The notes beneath the pieces were generated by a model. It was not told where the DNA came from, did not search any database, and was given only the letters and a program-made list of their open reading frames with translations. Below, piece by piece: positions 11,650-23,801 of a DNA stretch of 55,028 nucleotides. Position 1 is the first letter of the stretch. Each line of letters starts with the position of its first letter. Origin of the DNA: Tetrahymena thermophila SB210 (lineage: Eukaryota > Ciliophora > Oligohymenophorea > Hymenostomatida > Tetrahymenidae); assembly GCF_000189635.1 (NCBI RefSeq), contig NW_002475993.1, forward strand, positions 1 through 55,028. The letters are read 5' to 3'. The position numbers and the translations under genes were made by a program.

Positions 11650-13465
11650 TTAAAATTTATAAAAATTCAAATAAATATATTCTATTTGCAACAATATATT
11701 TTTTTTTAAACATCTAACACACAATGGCGTATCTTTTATTTATTGGTATAAAGAAAATCTAATATATCTGAGTATTTTTCACTATTAAACCTAGAAGATA
11801 ACAACTCTTTTCATTCTTTTTTTAAACTAATTAATGTTCTTAGTGCAATCAGTTTTATTTTCTCTAATTAAGTTACACTTTTTAAATTTAAATTAAAAAT
11901 ATAAAAATTATTTACCTAAAATTATATCTTAAAAAATTCAAATTTGGTAGAGTTATCAAACTTTCTAACATAGCAACACCACCTTGCATTATTTCATTGA
12001 TTCTTTAAATTTAAAAAATTTTAATCAATATTCAATTCATTTTTTAAATTAAAAATTAAATCAATATTTGATTCATACTTTAAATTATAAAATTAAACAA
12101 CTTCTCAAATTCATTCATTTATTAATTTTAAATTAGTATTTTTAATAAAAAATTTATAACTGCAAATTTAAATGTAACGACCGTAGATGGGCACATTTCT
12201 TAATTTTATCACTGAAAATAATACAGCTTTTTTCATTTATACTATTGCGACTATTATAGAAAATAAAAGTTATTTTTTTTATTTGTAATTAATATACTAC
12301 TCGCATTCTAATTATATATGTTAAAGTTATTATAGCTATGAAAATGTCACTCCAAGTAACTCAATACCATTACGAATCAAATTTCCACTTTTAATAGTTT
12401 AATTATTTTTTATGAAATTAACAATTTATAAATAAAAATTACATTAAATTAAGACTTAGTTAATTCAGATTATAGCATTTAGATATCCCCGAGCATATTC
12501 CTTATATTCCTTCATAGTTTAAAGAACTATTGCTTTAAAATATTGATAATCAGTTAAATGAAAATAAATTATTATTTTACCTTAACTTAATTGTTAATAC
12601 TGTAAGATTATTACAATATAATAACCCTTTTCCCAGTTCTAAACCTCCTTTGCTTTTCAAATTATTTCCACTTTTTTCAAATAAAGTTAAGTTAAAATAT
12701 TCTTAAATAATAAAGTAAAATTACAAAAGTATCAACGTCAAATCTTTTAAATTTTTTAACTTTTTTAGAGCTTTAGCTATCTAAGAAGCTCCTTCCTCTT
12801 CTATTTTATTTGAACTATTTTAATTAATTTTTAATATTTATTGAAATTTAACTATTAAAGTATAGTTTTAACCTTAGACTTAAATATAAATTTTGGATGT
12901 TATTAAAAAGAGATATTGTTTTCATTAGTGAGTTTATTCCATCATTCTATAATCTGCAACTTTTTAATTTTTTATCAGATTTAATTTATTATCTCTAATA
13001 AAATCACTTTAAATTAATTGAAAGAGATATTGTTTCATTTCTATCAAAGCTATTTAACTTTAATTTTAAAATAAAGATTATATAAATAGATAATTAGCTA
13101 AAAATTTAATACTTCATTCAACTACTCCACTTGAAATTAACTTTTCGTCATCTTTTTTTATCAAATTTTGAAATAAATTTCGATAATTTAGAATAAAAGA
13201 TCAATTTTAAATACATGATAAGTCTTTTTCTAAATAGTGATTAATAAAAAATAAATACAGAAAGAATAATAATATTAATATATCAGATTTTAATGGATCT
13301 AGCTATAAAGTATCTGGTAGAAACTTTAAGAAAAACAATTACTTTATTATTTAAAACTGGATATCATATAAATATTATTAATTAATTAAAAATCAAATTG
13401 TCAAAAAAGACTAATTTAATAAAATTTTATTACTTTGATAACAAGTAGAGTTAATTTTTTTCAAA
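11650..13465. other. intergenic spacer with an unresolved open frame
   Basis: 1.8 kb between two plus-strand genes. Most is A+T-rich. Around 12460-12844 (+) one frame gives a protein-like stretch (contains DIPEHIPYIPSQFKELLLQN and NNPFPSSKPPLLFKLFPLF) ending at TGA 12842-12844, but it has no ATG and no clear splice partner, so it is not called as a gene. Confidence 0.4.
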
Positions 13466-16400
13466 ATGTAATATTAATAATACTTTTACAATTATTACGA
13501 AAACCCTAAAGAGGTTGAGACCTTCCATAGCACTTACAAAAAAAATTTAAATGATTAGCAATTACTAGAAATATAAAATAAAATATAAACCCTCTTTGAA
13601 AAGTAAAAAATATCGCTAAATGCTAAGAAATAGCTCATTTATTAGTAAATAGTATAATTACAATATCCCTATCGCAAGAAATTTATATGCTCTTCTTGGG
13701 TTAGAGGTTTTTGCTTTTTTTAAACTAAAGACTGTATACATGCCCACGGTATCGATGATTTGAATTACAATAAAGACGATGATATTTCAATAAGCGCTTA
13801 AACAATGTATGAAAGAATAGATATGAAGAGTCTAACTAGCAGCTTAAATTATATTTACCTTTATGAATTTTGTTAATATTATAATCTACCTTGCTAAAAA
13901 GATTATTCTTTAGAGCAGATAAATAATGACAGAACCATAAGAACTACAATCAGAGAGTACACTCGTACAAAAATGTTTGAGGAATTCTATTTAATGATAA
14001 GAAGGTAATATCCAGATATTTTTTTAACTGAGTAGTTTTTGGTTTAGGAGTTTATCCGAATAGGTGTAGGTTCAGATGCTTTTGGGTTTAGTATAAAATC
14101 GATTAGAATAGCTAGCTATCTAATGAAAAATATGTGCTATATTGCAAAGTTTTAATAACCACCTTCTCTTGGAACTTATTCAAATTTTGTTTTGCTAAGA
14201 GATAAGAATCTAGATATTTATGAGTATTTTAAAGCAAAAGTTATTGAAGTGTTGAAGGAAATTAAAAAAACTTAAAAACCGCTAATAGAATCAAACATAA
14301 GATAATTAGTCAAATAAAGCTAGTTAACTGAATTAGAGCCATGCTTTGAAATCTATTTAGTTAAGGATAATATGTGCTTATTTAGATTCTTCAAAACATG
14401 GGCAATTCATGACGAAGAATTTTTAAAATAGTGTATCCAATTATTTGAAAACACAATAGAAACAAGTGATTAACTTCTAAATCACATTGTTTTTGATTGT
14501 TGCTCTGATAAAAGTGAGAAAATAATGAGAAAAAATAAACTTATTGAAGAATATCTTTCAAAATAATATAAGAATCAAAAGAAAAAACTATGTAGATATT
14601 GGTTAAGAGGATTGTGTATATTTGAAAAATAACAGTGTTAATATTCTCATGGTATTGAAGATTTAGTTTATGAAGCCTATGATGAAAAAATAGATGACCC
14701 AGACTATATTGATTTTATGAGTTAAAAACCACTTTGGAAATAAAGAAGTTATGTTTCTTTATTTTAAGAGCAAGAAATCTTATTATAAAAAGGGCTTATA
14801 GACAAGATTCACTCTCAAGAAGATTTAGACAACACTAAAGAGCTTAGAGAAAACATAAGAGATATCATGTAAAAAAATGCTATGGAATTATTTATGGAAG
14901 AGATATGGAAATATTATGGAAGAGAAACCATTTTAACTGAAAGCTTTATTGTGAGAGAATTTAGAAGAGTTGGTTTCTTTAAATTAGGATACACTTTAAA
15001 AAATCAAATGATTGTAGATATTGTTGCTATTAATAAATGTTTTGTTTCTTAGACAGTTTTACCACCTTTAGTTTAAAAAACCTAAATTTTGTATGCTTTT
15101 CCTCCGTATGAAAAAGCAATTAAGCATTATGTTTCTAAAACTTTGAAGGCTTTTATTGAAAAAAAGTAAGAAATAGGTAATCTATTTTTAATTAAGCAAA
15201 TCATTTTATTTTTTTTATTTTTAAATTATCATTAATTTAAACAAATTTTTTTTCTGAACAAATTTATTTTCCAGGTTTGATTAAAGGTTTTCATATTTTA
15301 ATTCTTTAAAATGCAAATATTTTTTAGAAATATGATAGATTATTGGTATTTTTAGATAGAAACTCAAAAAATTTTTATTATTTTAGACCTTGAAGAATAA
15401 AATGAAGAGTAAAAATTAAGAAATTAGCAAGAAAATTCTGCAAAAAAAGACACCTTTATTGATAATTATGAGATAGATAAATAATTTGAAGATGAAGAAT
15501 AGATAATTAATAAAGTTAAGCAACAATAATTAGAAGAAAATGATGAATAAAATTAGCCTTTATTTACTGTAAATGAATTCAAAATAAAAAAAGAATTTTA
15601 TAGAGATCCTTAAGCAGATATTCCTCCTCTTCACTTGATATAAAAGCACTATAATAAACAGCTTGAGGAAATAATAAATGATATTTTAGATAATTAAGAC
15701 TTTAAAGATGCTTTATAATAAAACATACCATAATTTAATTTAAAGGCCCTAAAAAATTGTTTGATTTTAGATAGCGACACTTAGAAAATTTAGAATGCTA
15801 TTAATGTACTTCTTTAAAAGAAAACTTAAAAAATGATCTTCAACTTTGACAAGTTTTTATATAATATATATCTTTAGTTCCGTCCTCAAATTAGAGCAAC
15901 AATAGGTTTCACTAAATTCAAAGAAAATTTTAAGTAGATTTTAACTGAAAAGTATGACTGTGAAGTCTTTAATATGAGCTGTAAAAGCTTAGCATTATAA
16001 AAAAAAATATTTAAATAGTCTGTAAAATAAAATAATTAAAAACATTAAAAAAATAACTTAACAGCAAAATCTGACGAAAAGTAGTATAAGGAATAGATTT
16101 TATAAGACAAATATATCTTTAAATAAGCCTAAATCGATTTAAAAGACAGAATAAAAATAGTTGATACTATATAATCTATAGACGAAGCTCTTAGAATATT
16201 GTAGCAGTAATCATATCTTGGAGTGGATTTAGAAGGCTCTCTTTCAAAGCATGGGCACATTGAACTTATTTAAATTAGCTATCATGATTTCATATAAAAC
16301 CATTCATTTATCTACGTATTTGATTTCGTTGAAATGGAAAAATAGTAAGAAGTTTTTATCCTTGCAAAAAAAGCTATTAAATAAATAATGGAAGACAAAT

Positions 16401-16888
16401 CAATTATAAAAATTTTATAGGGATGCTAGAAAGATGCTCTAGCTCTCTATCATCTATTTAGTACACAAATTATAAATGGTTTAGATACTTAGGTTGCTCA
16501 TAATTTTATTATATAACTTAAGGCTCTAAGTGATTTGAAATAGAATAACAAAAAAAAAATAAAGGATTTATAATATTTTAATTGCGGTCTCAACTAAATC
16601 CTTTAAATATATAACGCTCCAAATGGTCTCAATCCTTTAAAGGCTAAATTTCAAAGTATATTTGTTGATCCTGTACAAAGTGCACACTACATGAAGTAAA
16701 GACCTATTAATGAAGAATTTTTAATCTATTCCTCAAAAGATGTTGAAGATTTGATACCTGTTTTCTTTAATATTCTGAAATCATTAATTTCAAATTTAAA
16801 AACTCTCTATGATGTAATAGATAGTTAAACTGCCACAGAATTAATACTAAAAGTATCATAAGTTACTACCAATTATAAATAGAAATGA
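13466..16888 (+). CDS. tandem CCCH zinc-finger / DEDDy 3'-5' exonuclease fusion
   Basis: Two exons, 13466-15176 and 15387-16888, give 1,070 residues; the 210-bp intron keeps frame. Finger 1 is C75-x7-C83-x6-C90-x3-H94; finger 2 (from C376) has the same spacing, CRYWLRGLCIFEKQQC. Each finger is followed by G-I-x-D-L and a related ~130-residue helical module with an IR-x-x-IR motif and (L)T-E-x-F-x-V-x-E-F-x-R-x-G. After a Gln/Lys-rich linker comes an exonuclease domain: exo I D851/E853 in GVDLEGSLSKHGHIELIQIS, exo II D920 in GCQKDALALYHLF, exo III Y1018-x3-D1022 in YSSKDVEDL. All DEDDy catalytic residues are present, and the sequence resembles EXD1/Egalitarian-type exonucleases. CCCH fingers usually bind RNA, so an RNA-directed nuclease is likely. 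It has a paralogue at 51458-53687. Confidence 0.85.
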
Positions 16889-17835
16889 AAAAAATGAAGC
16901 AATAAGAAATAAATAAATAATTATTTTTTTCATTATTTTAATAAATAATGCTAAATGTTGCCCGCCATTAATTATTTATTGTCTGAAAAATAATTTATCT
17001 TAATAGTAAATAATTAAATAATGAAATTTACTGATTTATAATTTTATTTTTGTCTAAAATTTGTTTATGATGTAATAGATATATATTTATAAGGTCACAG
17101 AATTCATAAAAAAATGATAATAAGTTACAAAGTATTATTTACAATAGTTATTAATAAAGGTTTTTCTTTTATTTATAATCTATTCACTTCATTTCATGTC
17201 AAAAATTATATATTTTTTCCAATTTAACTTTTATATTTTTATTTTAATCCCAAAAATATACTTGTTACTTAATAGAAAGATTAAGTAAAATAAAATAAGT
17301 TTTTTATTTATTGTGAAGTATTTTTTAATAATTTTATTTTTTTCTAAAATTTAATATTTTTATTCAATATTGTTTTTGTTATTACTTTCGTTTTCAAAAA
17401 TTATGAAATTGAAATAATTTTACATAATTTTAACTTTTTAATTAACGCAAAAAAAAAAATAACAAGGTTAAAAATCTTACTTTTAGTTTTGTCTATAATT
17501 TTTTACTGAAAAAATAGCTATGACTAAAAGAGTTAGTTAATATTCTATTGAATTAATAATTTAGTGTTATTCATGTTGAAGCATGTAAAATTCATTAAAA
17601 ATCTTCATATTTTTGATATGAATTTTTTAGAAAGCAATAGAGTGAAGATTATTTTAAGTTTAATATTATTAGGACATTCTGAATGTAAATACCTTTATAA
17701 TTAATAGTTATCTATAAAAAAAGTAGTAAAGGAAAAAAATTAGATCAAGTATATACAATAGAAAAATTATTTAATTTTCTTGATTTTTGATCTTGGTTAT
17801 TTAATAGAGATTTAAAGAATTTGTCAATAAAGTCT
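16889..17835. other. intergenic spacer
   Basis: A+T-rich spacer between two plus-strand genes. A short G+C patch (TTGCCCGCC near 16957) is the only departure; no feature recognised. Confidence 0.6.
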
Positions 17836-18600
17836 ATGGAAACAACTCGTAAAGAATTACTGACTTCAAAATGCTTAGTCGTTCTTGCTTTTATTACTGT
17901 TGTTTACTTAGGTAAGAGGTATGCTGTCCCATCAGTTGAAGTAGAATGCATTAAAGATCCTATCCATGATGCATTAACATACTTTAATGATGCAGTTAAT
18001 AATAACTTATCTTTGGCTAGATTTTTGTAAATTAGTAGCTCTTTGTTGATGGATATTGTATTTGTAACTTTATATGGGTACTGGGTATTTAATATATCTA
18101 CAGGAAGAGTTATTTATGCAACAGGATTGTTTTATTTAGTAAGAGCTATAACTTAAACATTTATAGTTCTTAGATTTCCTGATGGATATTATTGGGATGA
18201 TCCTCATGTACCTAGTATTGTAGTTCCATATGGAAGAACAAGCGATTTTTTCTACAGTGGACATTGCGGATTCCTAAATTTATGTGCATTAGAATGGCTA
18301 AGAAGTGGAAAAAGTAATTATTTTAAAATAGTTCAGCTTGTTAATGCTTATATGGCTATTGTTATGCTGATATTTAGAATTCATTATATGATTGATATAA
18401 CAACAGCTATATTTATAAGTCATTACATATATATTTTAGTGGAGCAAAATTTAGATTTATTGGATAATCTTTCACTCCGCTATTACTAAGCTTTAAAATT
18501 AAAAATTTTTGAATGCTAGAGAGGCAAAAAGACTGAAGAAATTCAAGAAAGTTTAATAACCTCAAAAGAATTACTGCCAATTAAGAAATAATCAAAATGA
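17836..18600 (+). CDS. PAP2 / sphingomyelin-synthase-like membrane phosphotransferase
   Basis: Single exon, 254 residues. ATG 17836 is the first Met after the in-frame TGA at 17788. Six or so membrane segments are visible: about 12-28, 66-90, 93-112, 165-182 and 188-202, plus a weaker one around 137-153. The catalytic signature of the PAP2_C (sphingomyelin synthase / phosphatidylcholine:diacylglycerol cholinephosphotransferase) group is present: FFYSGH (Ser141-Gly-His143) and RIHYMID (His183, Asp187), the H and H-x3-D pair used to form and resolve a phospho-enzyme. The family transfers a phospholipid head group between lipids in Golgi, ER or plasma membrane. The C-terminal 50 residues are polar and cytosolic-looking. 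The exact donor and acceptor lipids cannot be told; a plain lipid phosphatase is the alternative. Confidence 0.72.
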
Positions 18601-19349
18601 CTTCCATGAATTTATTTAATTATCAAAATATTTTATTTAACAATGTTAATTTGAAAGTAATTTTATTACATTTTAAAAAAGTAAAAATGAGTATTAAAAG
18701 AAAATTAATAATTCGATATGATAAATAAGCTTTGCTTTATAATCAACGAATGAGTGAATAAATTAATGTATATAATAAAATAAAAATATAATAAAATATG
18801 CTTAGTTACATTGTCTATATTCAATAATTAGTTAGTTATGTTTGCCTTAAATTAAAAAAAAACTTTATGTTATGAAGCATTATTCATAACAAAAGTATTT
18901 CTAAGTTTATATTAATTTTTTCTCTTTAAAATAATTTAAGTTGATAAATTTTTTAAATCCTTTTAATGCCTCTTTTATGATCTGTATAATACATCCTTTT
19001 CACTTAATATTTACCTTATTTAACTTAAATTTTAATAAAAACAAATATTTATCTGCATAAGATTGTAATACAAAGTATTGTTATTTATTTAATAATTAAG
19101 AGTATTCTTCACAGTAGTGATATATTTTTTAATGGAGATCAAGATAATATTTAGTTTATTGGAATATCTTTAAAATTGAATTACTTAATTTATAAAAATT
19201 AATATTTAACCAATAAATTAAGAAAATTAAAAAATATTCACCAAAAGTTTTGTATTTTATAAAAGTCTAAACAAACTTTTTTAGATCAAATAAAAAACTT
19301 AATATATTTCATATAAATAATTTAGAATATAAAGGGGAATTAAATCAAG
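18601..19349. other. intergenic spacer
   Basis: A+T-rich spacer between plus-strand genes; nothing recognised. Confidence 0.6.
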
Positions 19350-21122
19350 ATGAATTAAAAAGAATCTCTTGGTTTATCACCTTCCCATTCACCAACTAGT
19401 GAAAGAATTAGACTCGGTAAGTTGTTCGTTGCTTAACATTCTTCATGCTTTTAAAAAGAACTAAATTAAGAATACAATTTAAAATAAAATGAGTGTTCAC
19501 CAAAAAAAAAAAGAAATCAATTATATAGAAATATTATGACTAAAAACAGAGATGAAATTAATTATAAACCAAAAGAATCTCGAAATAGCTAATTGAATGA
19601 TTTAAAAGAAACATTTTAGCGTGCTCATTTATATTAAGAATCTCCTTTAAGTATCAAACACTTAGATTCTTTAGTAGAATTTGAAGATAAATAAAATTAA
19701 AGCATAAATGCTTATAATAGTATCCATAATGAGAGTTCCTTAAATCTTAAATAAAATTATAAGGATGTATTTAAAGCTAACAGTGTAGAAGTATCTCCTA
19801 AAAATAAAAGAAAAGTTAAACATTTTAATTTAAATGATAAATCCCTTTAATTTTAATTAGTTAAAGAGTAAAATTAAATGATAAACAACAAAAATAACAT
19901 AACATAAAATGAAAATTTCTTTTTTACAACAGCCTCGATTGATTATTGCTAAGATGATAATCCAAATTAGCATAAGCATGTATAAAGAAAAAAATTTAAT
20001 GAATTATATTACATTTAATAAACAGAGTCTATTTAAAGATAACATAATAACTCAGTGGATTCAACTTAAAATGGAGCTCAAAATAGATTGAGTTTAAAAA
20101 GCATTAATAAAAAATCAATAAGTTAACATGAAAATTATTAAATAAAATAATCTAAAAAGTTATTACGACTACCTAAACTTTAGAATAATCTATCTAAAAG
20201 TCTACTATAGTCTTATGAAGAGTGCTAGAATTCAATGGATCAGTTAGCCAACTTAGAAAGATCAATAAGTCAAAAAAGTATCTTTCAATACGACTTAGCT
20301 CTTCCTTAAAATCAGGAAAAGCTGTTTAGCTAAAAAAAAAGATGGGAAAATAGAGCCTTAGAGTATATAAATGAAAAGAAATATTAAAATTTTTAAGATA
20401 GAAAAGATTTTAAAATATTTAATGAAGGAATAGATAAAAGAATTCACAGATATTACATAGATGAAGAGCAAAGGAGAAAAAATATTTTAGTGTAAAAAAT
20501 GGAAAAAATTATATCACAGAATTAAAAAATTAATTTTATTAATTAGTAAAGAATTGATAATTTTAAAAATGAATAGTTTTATAAAAAATATGGAATTCCT
20601 TCAAAAGAAAAGCAAACAAATATTTCAGATATATAAGAAGATACTCGTTAAAATTTATATTCTCCCTAAATTGATAAAAAAGGTGTTCCTTCTTCCTCTA
20701 CAAGAGCTTCTCCACACTTAAAAAATTCTCTATAAATTAAATTTACAAACAATTAGCTATCAAATTCTAATTCAAGAAGATAAAGCTAAGAAATATCTTA
20801 CACAGATTTAATTTAAGATGAAAGTTATGGAAGTTTAAATGAAATGCTTTCTAATAAACTAAGCTCTATTTCTTATTAAAAAAGAAAGTAGAGTTCAAAG
20901 TAATAAGATGTTTATGAAACATTCAAAATTTTATAAAATTTACCACATTTAAGTAAAATTAACTATCCAACCCAAGATTTTCCTTCTATGAGCAAACAAG
21001 ATAAAGTGGATTAAACCAAAACCAATCAATAACCTGTAAATAAATCAAAGATTTTAAAAGAAGAATCAGTGGACTTAGAAAGTCCACTTTTATACAAAAA
21101 ATAAATAAAATAGTTAATTTGA
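19350..21122 (+). CDS. uncharacterised Gln/Asn/Ser/Lys-rich protein
   Basis: Single uninterrupted frame, 590 residues, from ATG 19350 to TGA 21120-21122, with many TAA/TAG glutamine codons. I do not recognise the family. Composition is dominated by Gln, Asn, Ser, Lys and Glu, with short Ser-Pro sites (LGLSPSHSPTSERIRLG at the N terminus, SPK, SPQ, SPH) that suit a phosphoprotein. A charged, probably helical segment lies at about residues 330-420 (contains IDEEQRRKNILVQKMEKI). No membrane segment, signal peptide or enzyme motif is visible. It looks like one of the large low-complexity, mostly disordered proteins common in ciliates, possibly cytoskeletal, but that is only an impression. A GT directly after LG at about 19419 could be a splice donor, but the frame is open through it. 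Confidence 0.7.
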
Positions 21123-21749
21123 AAATAAAAATACAATTTAATATAAATCTATAAATAAATATATTCTCTAATATAATTTTATTAATATAATTAATGATAA
21201 TTATTGTTTTTAAGTCTCTAATCTAAAACATATATTTTTATATTTACTTTATCTTTAAACAAATAAAATTTTTTACTAACTCAAATAATATTTTTTACAT
21301 ACTAACTATTATTAAAAATTTTTTATACACAAACAAAATTAAAATGAAATCAATTGAAAAATATTTTTAAAAATAAATTGAATAAGTAAAAATAAAATGG
21401 GAATATTTGCATTTTTTTTTTTTCCAATTATTAAAATTATAATTAAACATTTTTACCTAAATATTAAAAAATATTTTAATAAATGATAGACATATGTAAA
21501 AACTTTAGAAATTTTTTGAAGAATTATAAACAAAATTTTAATAAATTATTTAATGGAATTATTAATAAACAAAAATATTTAGTGAAAATAAAAATCTAAA
21601 TTTTATAAAAATTTTTAATATTAAGAATGATCAGAAAAATAAATACTTTTCATAAATATCATTCACAAAACTATCAGTAGAGATTCGTTATTTCGATAAC
21701 TTTTTATAGTTGATATTATATTACTTTATTTATTATTTTATTAACTTAT
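21123..21749. other. intergenic spacer between convergent genes
   Basis: A+T-rich 3' spacer; includes a T10 tract near 21414. Nothing else recognised. Confidence 0.6.
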
Positions 21750-23801
21750 TCATTCTAAAGAATCATTTCCTATCATTATTGGTTTTCTTTTTTATAAAGT
21801 TTGGATGATTAACTTTTTTATAAAGTTTTTGCAAGTCAATTTAAAGTCTAAATTTTGTTAAGTGCTCTCATTAATTTATCTCAAAAATATCGTCATTCCA
21901 GATGTCTTTATTTCGTTTATGATGTTCTTAACTTCTTCATTGGTCAAAATATCTTAGGTTAATTCTTCAATATATTATTCAAATAAAATTGAAGCTCTTT
22001 CAGCAATTGTATAAGGAAGGTAAGATTCTAATTTAGATTTAGAAAAATCTACAACTTTTGAAGCTATGTATTAACCTGCGATGGTTCCAGCAGGTCCCAT
22101 AGTAACACCCATAGTCCTAGCCAAAACGTCAACACCGGTCCAAGAAACATTCTTAATTTAATTCATCAAAAAATCTCTTTTTGTTAGGGATCCTGTGACT
22201 AATTTATTAAGGTCATTAATTGCAGATAAAAAAGAAATACCAAATGTTGTAATAATATTGTCTCTTAGCATTTTACTGGTTGTTGTTACCAACTTATTGT
22301 TAGTAAAAATACTGTCTATTACTTTATTGCTGTAAGGCACTTTTTTTATCATTTCCTTCAAGATTGGATGAACAAATGTGTTCAATTATTTACGTCTAGC
22401 ACTGTCATCTGATATTTTGATTATTTGTTTTCTGTTCATTTTTGCTATCATATTCTTTACAGCTGATTTGACAGATTCTTCCCATGAATTGCCTTTTTTA
22501 TGATAGTTAAAAACTACTAAAACAAAGGACAAAAACTAGGAATCTTTAAAGATAACCTTTTAATGTTCTTCCTTTAAAAAATTTAAAATATATCCTGATT
22601 CCACCATTAGACTAATTTATTCTTAAGTAATCTAGGAAATTGATATCCTTTTCTAAGTATCTTTTTCACTAATATTTAATCTCTTGCTAACTTAAAGAAC
22701 AACTTCTTTATATTGCTCTGGACATACTTCTATCATTAAAATGCTTTTATTTTTAATTTTATCTATAACATTTTCTATAGTATCCTGTACACATTCACAA
22801 AAAACAGAAAAGTAAGAAAAATTAACAACTTCATAGTTTAGAAATTCATCACTTGGATTTATATTAATAGGTTATCTCTTTTTTAACATATCGATAGCTA
22901 ATTAAGCAATATTCTACCTCAAAAATCTTTCAAAAGGCAATTATTTAATTTCATTTAATATTATTTCAATTTCTTTTGGAAAAAGCAGATTAAAGCTAAT
23001 AGATACTAAATACTATTCTAAACCTTTTGCTATAGTTTAAGCCTGCTCAATATGAACTTTGTTTTCTAGAGCTGACATTAGTAAGCTTAATGCCCTATCA
23101 ACTTTAGAATCACTCTTAATTAATTATTATAAATAACTTTGCTCGCTGAGTACTCCTGATATCTGATTGTACAGTTTATTTTTTATATCAGCTTACTCCA
23201 ATTAATAGTTTTAACTTTTTGATTCTTTATAAATTTCTTATGATATTTTCTTATTTTTGCTACTTTTTATTAATTTAGCTATGTATGTAGAAATTGCTAC
23301 ATCATTTTTTAAAGCTTTAATTGCAGCTTTTCTAGCAGATTTGTAGTCATACTAGCTATTTTAAAAGTAATACATTATAAGATAGCTAGACAGTAAAAAT
23401 TAGCCTTCAAAAATAATACCTGAATCATTAAAATCTGTTTCACTTTCATCATCTTAGCCTTCATAATTTAAAAGAAATCCTGAATCAATTATAATTTTAA
23501 TCTAATCAAAGCTAAAAGGTGAGCGAACTAAGTATTTTAAGACCCAATCTAAACTTGATAAATTAGCTTTTTTTAACCCTTACACAACTTAGTCATATTA
23601 GTCATCTGCAACTTCTAACAGTATTAATTACAGCTTTTTATTTTCCCATTTTTCCAAAACTTGCTTGAGAGTTTCTTCAGAAGATTTTTGATAAATAGAT
23701 ATCATTGCTTTTTTTCTAAACAATAAATTTTTGATTGTATCTTTATTTATCAAATAACTTTTATTTAAATTGAATTGATTTTTGTCAACTAATACAAACA
23801 T
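21750..23801 (-). CDS. uncharacterised 683-residue protein with C-terminal Gly-rich segment
   Basis: Single exon on the minus strand from ATG 23801-23799 to TGA 21752-21750 (2,052 bases). I do not recognise the family. Residues 1-480 are mainly helical with regularly spaced hydrophobics and may form a repeat solenoid; two parts share the pattern Q-x-x-L-I-x-S-G-Y/F-x-L-N (IDSGFLLNYEG near 110 and VESGYILNFLKEE near 410), suggesting an internal duplication. A later part has FGISFLSAINDLNKLVTGSL and then a small-residue-rich, weakly hydrophobic run, LARTMGVTMGPAGTIAGQYI, which could pack against or insert into a membrane. The C-terminal 100 residues are charged. No catalytic motif, signal peptide or zinc site was seen. 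Confidence 0.72.

Noticed and set aside
15250..15386. An extra small exon inside the CCCH gene intron (after TTTCCAG at about 15276)
   Set aside because: Including it breaks the reading frame of the following exon; a single intron 15177-15386 restores frame exactly.
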